From Pampus argenteus (lineage: Eukaryota; Chordata; Actinopteri; Scombriformes; Stromateidae), in the NCBI GenBank assembly GCA_036937835.1, contig CM072864.1, positions 17,714,001-17,778,000 of the forward strand: a stretch of DNA of 64,000 nt, written 5' to 3'. Shown one piece after another: positions 58,736 through 64,000 of this stretch (the stretch's first letter is position 1; every line of letters begins with the position of its first letter). Under the pieces are notes generated by a model. The model was not told the DNA's origin, ran no database searches, and saw nothing but the letters and a program-made list of their open reading frames with translations. Made by a program: the position numbers and the translations under genes.

Positions 58736-60130
58736 TGAGAAGTGCTACACCGACTTGTAACAACCTCGTACATATGCATTAGTGTTAAACTCTCAGACAC
58801 ACATGTATCAGAGTGCCTACCAGAGGGTCTGTCAGGCTTTATTAACCGAGAAAATATTCTCCATATTTAACTCTTGTAAGGGGATCATTACCAGCACAGA
58901 GGAATGAAGAGATTGTTATTCTTATTTATGAACCACTAATGTCAATGGTCTGTTGCTGGGAAAGTCGCTTCTTTCCAATAGCTGAAAAAACTGTATATTC
59001 ATCAGATTTGTGTTTTTATTAATTTTTTTTTAAATTTAGACTTTGATGACTCATCACTGTGACACTGAGATGCTGAAACATCTGGACCTATAGCTGTGCT
59101 ATTTTGTGTTTTAAATCTTCTATTGAGTGTCTATCAGTTGCAAACGGGATATGCTAGTCAACCACTCGACCTGCCAAGCTGACACATACAGCCCTGAGTT
59201 ACATATTTGTAAAATGAATTTTGATCCAGTTATCGCCATCATTGTTACTTTATTTATAAAAATTGACTTTGAAGGGTTTCATATCTGTGACATGAGTAGA
59301 TTTTATGCTTTTATGTATTTGAGAATGAGCCTGTTCTGTGCCGTCACTGACCTGAAGTGATCATCAACAGGATAACACACATTTCTATATTTATAGTTTA
59401 GTTGCTGTGTCAGGTTTAACTCCAGATGTTAGATGTGTCTGAATAGGTGACTAAAATGAAAGATATACATATTTTGGCTACAGAGAAGAATCTTGAGACA
59501 GTGCTGTTTAACACGGCAATAGGAGGAAAATATTCATGACGACACACACTCAAAAATATGTAAATATCTGCCATATTTTTTTAAAGAAATCTTTGTGATC
59601 ACTTTTAGCAGGTACATCCATTTAAAGGCGTGTGTCTGTCAGTGTGTTTACAGGAATTTTAAGTGTCAAGCTAAAACCTCTAATAGAAATACTGCTTAAA
59701 TGTACAAAAGGGGGATTTTTTTGGAGGTGGTATTTATAAACGGCAATCGAAAGATCTGTTAAACTATCTTCAGTCCAGCAGAGCAACTACTATCTTCAGT
59801 CCTTTATTTAAACAAAATAAAGACTTATTTTTATTGCTTCAACAGCATGTTTGACTATGATTTTAATACAAATGTTCATCGATAGTGACAATGATTTCAC
59901 TTGATATAGAAAACTGTTAATATTGAGATACATGTTAACAATTTTTAAATACTAGCCTTGAGTCCACTGAGGCATCAGTGTATTTCTTTTCTTTGGTTCA
60001 AAAGTTTCTAAGTAACAAATCAGTGTTGCCTGTATTTATTTCTCTTAAATGTCACATTGTCAGTTGCCAATGTCAAATAAGTATTTAGCCAATTTTGTAA
60101 CGTATGCACTAATAAAATAATGCTGCTTGT
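58736..60130 (+). other. mapk14 3'UTR
   Basis: A long AU-rich 3' region with several ATTTA motifs. Candidate poly(A) signals are near 59815 (AAAATAAAG) and 60112 (AATAAAATAA). ATTTA-rich tails are common in regulated signalling mRNAs; any effect here is inference. Confidence 0.5.
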
Positions 60131-60469
60131 GCCCTGCATCATAGTACACTGTATCAATATACCCTACCCTGTTTTATGGACCAGTTATTAGCTTATCACA
60201 GATACATTTTGACACATATGTTGTCAGATAAACAAGAAATTGCAGGACTGAAAGGCTAAAGTTATGTTTTTGAGATTATTTTGAATCTGTGTCATCAATA
60301 CAGTTTGTGAAAAGTTAATTTTCAACTGTAAAATGTCTCTAAAATAAGGATATCGGATGATATATTATTGAATGTTTAAACATCCAAATACTACAGGCTC
60401 CAATATGGACCATATTGCTATGATCGCATTAATGGAGGCTATTAATTTCAACAGAAGCTATAGACAGTA

Positions 60470-60985
60470 AGTAATCAAGTAAAAAAAGTACATGCAAGTT
60501 CTGTACTTGAGTATTTCCATTTTATGGTGCTTTATACTTCTACTCCACTACATTTCAGAAGGAAAAATTGTACTTTATACTCCACTGCATTTTTTTGACA
60601 GCTTTAGTTACTTTTCTGATAAAGGTTTGTCACAATGAAAACAGATTTGTGTATCAGACCTTTGTTTTTTTCCTTTCCCATCAATCACTTCATGACCCCT
60701 CAGATTTATCTGGCGACCCTTTGGAGGTCGTCTGACCCTTAGGTTGGGAACCACTATATTAAACTATAGTTATAATCTAATATATAAACTGTATAGTAAC
60801 ATGCTGCTCTAACACTAATGCTTCAGTATTAATAATCTAACAATATCATATTTAATAATATATCAGAGGAATCAAACTACTACTTTCACTTTAATACTTT
60901 GAGTACATTTTGCTGCTCATAACCTTTGTATTTTTACTTGAAAGTGAAGGATCTGAATACTTTTTCCAACACTGCCTAGAGATAT
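60470..60985 (+). mobile_element. hAT-like non-autonomous element
   Basis: About 510 bases starting AGTAATCAAGTAAAAAAAGT and ending GATCTGAATACTTTTTCCAA then CACTG. It includes TTTATACTTCTACTCCACTA and GTTGGGAACCACTA. The terminal phrases are roughly complementary (AAGTA near the start, TACTT near the end), as in short DNA elements. It is the fullest relative of the fragments at 2640-2900 and 19010-19400. Confidence 0.6.
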
Positions 60986-61272
60986 TTATTCTCACGATTC
61001 CTCAACATCCATCAATCAGATAATTTGACACTGTAGAACTACCTGCCAGTATTACACACATGTAAACATACTAGCCATTGCCATACAGGAAAAGTCAAAT
61101 AAATACACTGTCTTTGTTCAACTGCAGCTTCAGTGTAGTAAAATCCATCACACAGGAGTGTGACGCTCAGGTGGAGAATCACCTCCTCTTGAGCAAAACG
61201 AACCAGTACGCATGCGCGGAACATTCGATCACTGGCGGTGTAGCTAACGGCTAGGTTACGTATCCAGCCAAC

Positions 61273-61986
61273 ATGGAGAGAAAGGGTAAGTCTTTACACC
61301 GACACACCGCACATTGTATGGTTAATATTAGCCCGTGTGTTGACAGTGCAATTATAGTCCACCCCCAATCACAAATGTAAGCTTTAGCGGAGCTGCACGC
61401 ATTCAGAGGGTTTAATTGAACGCGTCTGTCACGCACTGTTGAGCTGGAGCAAGCTACGTTAGCTTTAGCTTCAATGGGACATGTCAGGATTAGCGAGCTA
61501 CGTCCAGCTTTCTAGCACTTATTGTCTTTTTCTTTTTTTTTACACCACCTAAAATACCGACAGCATTAATCAAGTGTTACAATTAGCAACGCAGGTGTAT
61601 GAAATGACTTGTCCCAGTAATGTCAGGGTATTGTAGAGGAACTGTTACCTCGGTGGGTAGCTTAGTGATTTCTCTTAGGTTGTTAACTGTTAACGTTAGA
61701 CGGCTTCCAGTATCAAACTGGATGGCTGCAGTTGTGATTTATCTAAATTACTGGTAAATGCATACATGACATAATGCTGTGCATAATGACCGAGCGGTAG
61801 GTAGTTTCACACTTTGCCTGAGACAGTGTCATCCCTTTTTAGTGTCAGCCGGACAGCAAATGGCAACCAGACAATGGCAAATTAATTTGTGCCTGGTTTC
61901 CTTTTTTTTAATTTTATTTTTTTTATAACAGTTTTGGCACTCCAGGCGAGGAAAAAGAGGGTGAAAGCAAAGAAGACCATCAAAAA
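61273..61986 (+). CDS. srpk1: SRSF protein kinase 1, N-terminal exons (continues past window)
   Basis: Two coding exons: 61273-61285 and 61932-61986, the second ended by GTAAGT. They encode MERKVLALQARKKRVKAKKT then IKK, nearly the same as the first residues of human SRPK1 (MERKVLALQARKKR) and unlike SRPK2 or SRPK3. The kinase domains, split by a spacer in this family, lie beyond 64000. SRPK1 phosphorylates RS domains of SR splicing factors in the cytoplasm and nucleus. The ATG follows CAACATGG. CpGs at 61200-61450 suggest the promoter is just upstream. The neighbour mapk14 is also near SRPK1 in human 6p21.31, which supports the call. Confidence 0.85.
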
Positions 61987-62088
61987 GTAAGTTTCTTTTA
62001 ACCCTAATTCAAGCTCGTCTTCATGTTGTGTATGAAACACTGGCATTCATTTTTCTGTGAGGTGCACACAGTTAAAGGTGGTTGTTTT

Positions 62089-62124
<36 letters not shown>

Positions 62125-64000
62125 GTCTGCTTATGGCCCAGATGTTTAGATGTTGAAATAATGTCATTGATGACATGCTTAATTCGTGATAGTCTTTCAG
62201 TCTTTGTTTATCAGATTGAAAGACAGATTAACTCATCTGCAAAGAATCGTGAGATTGTGTGTGCACTGCAAGCTGTTCTGGTTTTCTGAAGTCTTCTATT
62301 TTTGCATGAGATTCAAATAAGGGTAGCAGCATTATTCATAAAACCTTGAACAGTTATTTTAATAAGATGTTGTAAACTATCTGCGTAGAATGTGCAGTAT
62401 GCCTGTGCCTGAAATAAACGATCTGGAGGCTATGTCCTTATATAAATATAGTTTATGAATGATAGCATTAACAATAATACAACATTTGGGGTTGGGAATA
62501 ATCAACTGAAGTGCTGATACTGTGCTCCAATATTGATTGTTTTGGTGAACCTAACAATATACTAATCATGCCATCAGTGGCATCCTCCGGAGTGTTGCGT
62601 AACAGACTGTGCTATATTTAAAACCAGAGAATGAAGAAGCCCACATCAACCCACTGAAGCACGGTATTTCACTGAAAACTCCACATACCCAATGTTATAT
62701 CTTATAACATTAGTGTTGCATGGCACAGGCATCCTTGCATACCGAGCGCTACATGTATAAAAGAGCAGTGACACTGATTTATTGCAGCGGAGTGGCTATA
62801 GTCTGAATCAGTTGTCAGGGTAAATGCCAGTAATTATTGTATACCTTTCTTGAAAAACAGGCATTAGAACAACCTGACTATCAGCACATACTTGATTTCA
62901 CACCCAGTAATGAGCACCAGTAAAAAAAAAGGGAGCACCCAAAGTAACCGTGCTTTCACTTTTCATGAAACAATGACTAATTGGAGTGGTGTCTGGCTGG
63001 TCTCGCATTTGAGTAATGATATTATTTCGGTTCATGCTGTTTCTGTTCTTGCGTTTAAAAGCTGAGACTGACTGAGAACTGGGAAGATTCAATATGGGCA
63101 CCAATTCTACTTGCTGTCCTACAAATGTCTTATTAATTAGACAGTAATGCAAGAGTAGGTGGTTTCAAATGGAAAAACCATCATTAAAAAAGAAATTCAG
63201 TTAAAAATAATTCTGTAATTAATCGCAGATGTTTGTTCTGTTATTGCAGCACATGAGGTAAAACGTAACTGTGTCAGACTTGAATAAGGTTGCGAATTAT
63301 GTGGTTTGCATTAATAATACTAGTGAGTTCAATTGTTTTGTCTGCAAAGCATTGGACCATAGTCTTAATATTTCCAGTGTCTTAATTTTAGTTCAGACTC
63401 ACTTTTTTTTCTTCTTTGTCTCCTATCTGACATCCTGACATAATGACAAAATAGCTTTGTAATTGTGGGACAGCAGTGGCACACTGCTCTCTAGAGTGAG
63501 AAGACTTCCCTAGTTTTTTATCTTAATGACTATGCACATAAATTTTCTTCTTTAATGCAGCTGTGATTTCTTTGCCCCTGATCATAGTAATTTATTATGT
63601 AGTATCCACCAATACAGAGCACTGAAGTCCTGATTCTGTTTTTATATTCTTATGCATACGTTGCACAGCACACACATAGCCTAAAATAGGCCTGTGTTAA
63701 AATTAGTAAAGCCATTCAGACATGTGTTGACAGCTGAATAGCTGTGCATTGGGAATAGCCTGCAGCACCGATTTCCTTAAATGTTTCCTATGTTATCTGT
63801 TAAGGGGGAGGTATCATTTTGGATTTTACCTCCAGCACAAACTCGATATAAAAGTTCAAATGCAGTTTTCAGTCTTTAGTAGCACACGGAAAAATGTTGT
63901 CACAACCCAATCTGTTTTTGCTTGCATTGCTCTCTGGCAGTCTCAGGGAATGTGCAAGCTGCTGTTCATTTGTCTGTGAATATTTGTTTATAGCAAACAC
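61987..64000. other. srpk1 intron 2 (to window end)
   Basis: Non-coding, with a (CA)n microsatellite at 62091-62121. No exon with both splice signals and SRPK1-like coding content was found, so the intron likely extends past the window. Confidence 0.6.
62091..62121. repeat. (CA)n microsatellite
   Basis: About 15 CA units in an srpk1 intron. Confidence 0.9.

Overview
The window is nuclear DNA from a ray-finned fish, most likely a percomorph teleost. The signs are split vertebrate genes with GT-AG introns, Tc1/mariner and hAT-like debris, many CA and TA microsatellites, and vertebrate-type proteins joined by short introns. All identifications come from recognising conceptual translations; no database search was run. 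There is no prokaryotic content.

Layout from left to right: the last seven coding exons of fance (+), complete rpl10a (+), a compact IRAG/LRMP-family tail-anchored ER protein gene (+), inava (-, convergent with the IRAG gene), a small FAM107-family gene (-), a CpG-rich possible two-exon non-coding transcript, complete smc5 (+, 24 coding exons), a complete ELAPOR-family gene (+, 22 coding exons), complete mapk14 (p38 alpha, +), and the first two coding exons of srpk1 (+, running off the right edge).

The genes are mostly unrelated in function: DNA crosslink repair (fance), translation (rpl10a), ER/IP3-receptor association (IRAG-like), epithelial junction and cytohesin signalling (inava), actin-associated stress protein (FAM107-like), SMC5/6 genome maintenance (smc5), endolysosomal sorting and autophagy (ELAPOR), stress MAP kinase (mapk14) and SR-protein kinase (srpk1). 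What ties them together is shared ancestry of the segment. fance/rpl10a and mapk14/srpk1 are near one another on human 6p21.31, while inava, smc5 and ELAPOR genes lie on other human chromosomes.

I found no sign of a wholly new biological system. The observations most worth following are: (1) mapk14 keeps two equal-length alternative exons (80 nt each) behind a textbook U12-type 5' splice site, so U2/U12 incompatibility could enforce mutual exclusion; (2) an inverted duplication carries one whole smc5 exon with its splice sites to just after the smc5 stop codon, leaving an almost identical antisense exon there; (3) a possible 15-nt in-frame microexon lies next to the smc5 Walker B motif; (4) a CpG-rich, hairpin-rich possible ncRNA lies upstream of smc5. 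Repeats include a Tc1/mariner relic, three copies of one dispersed element, and several AT-rich dispersed families.
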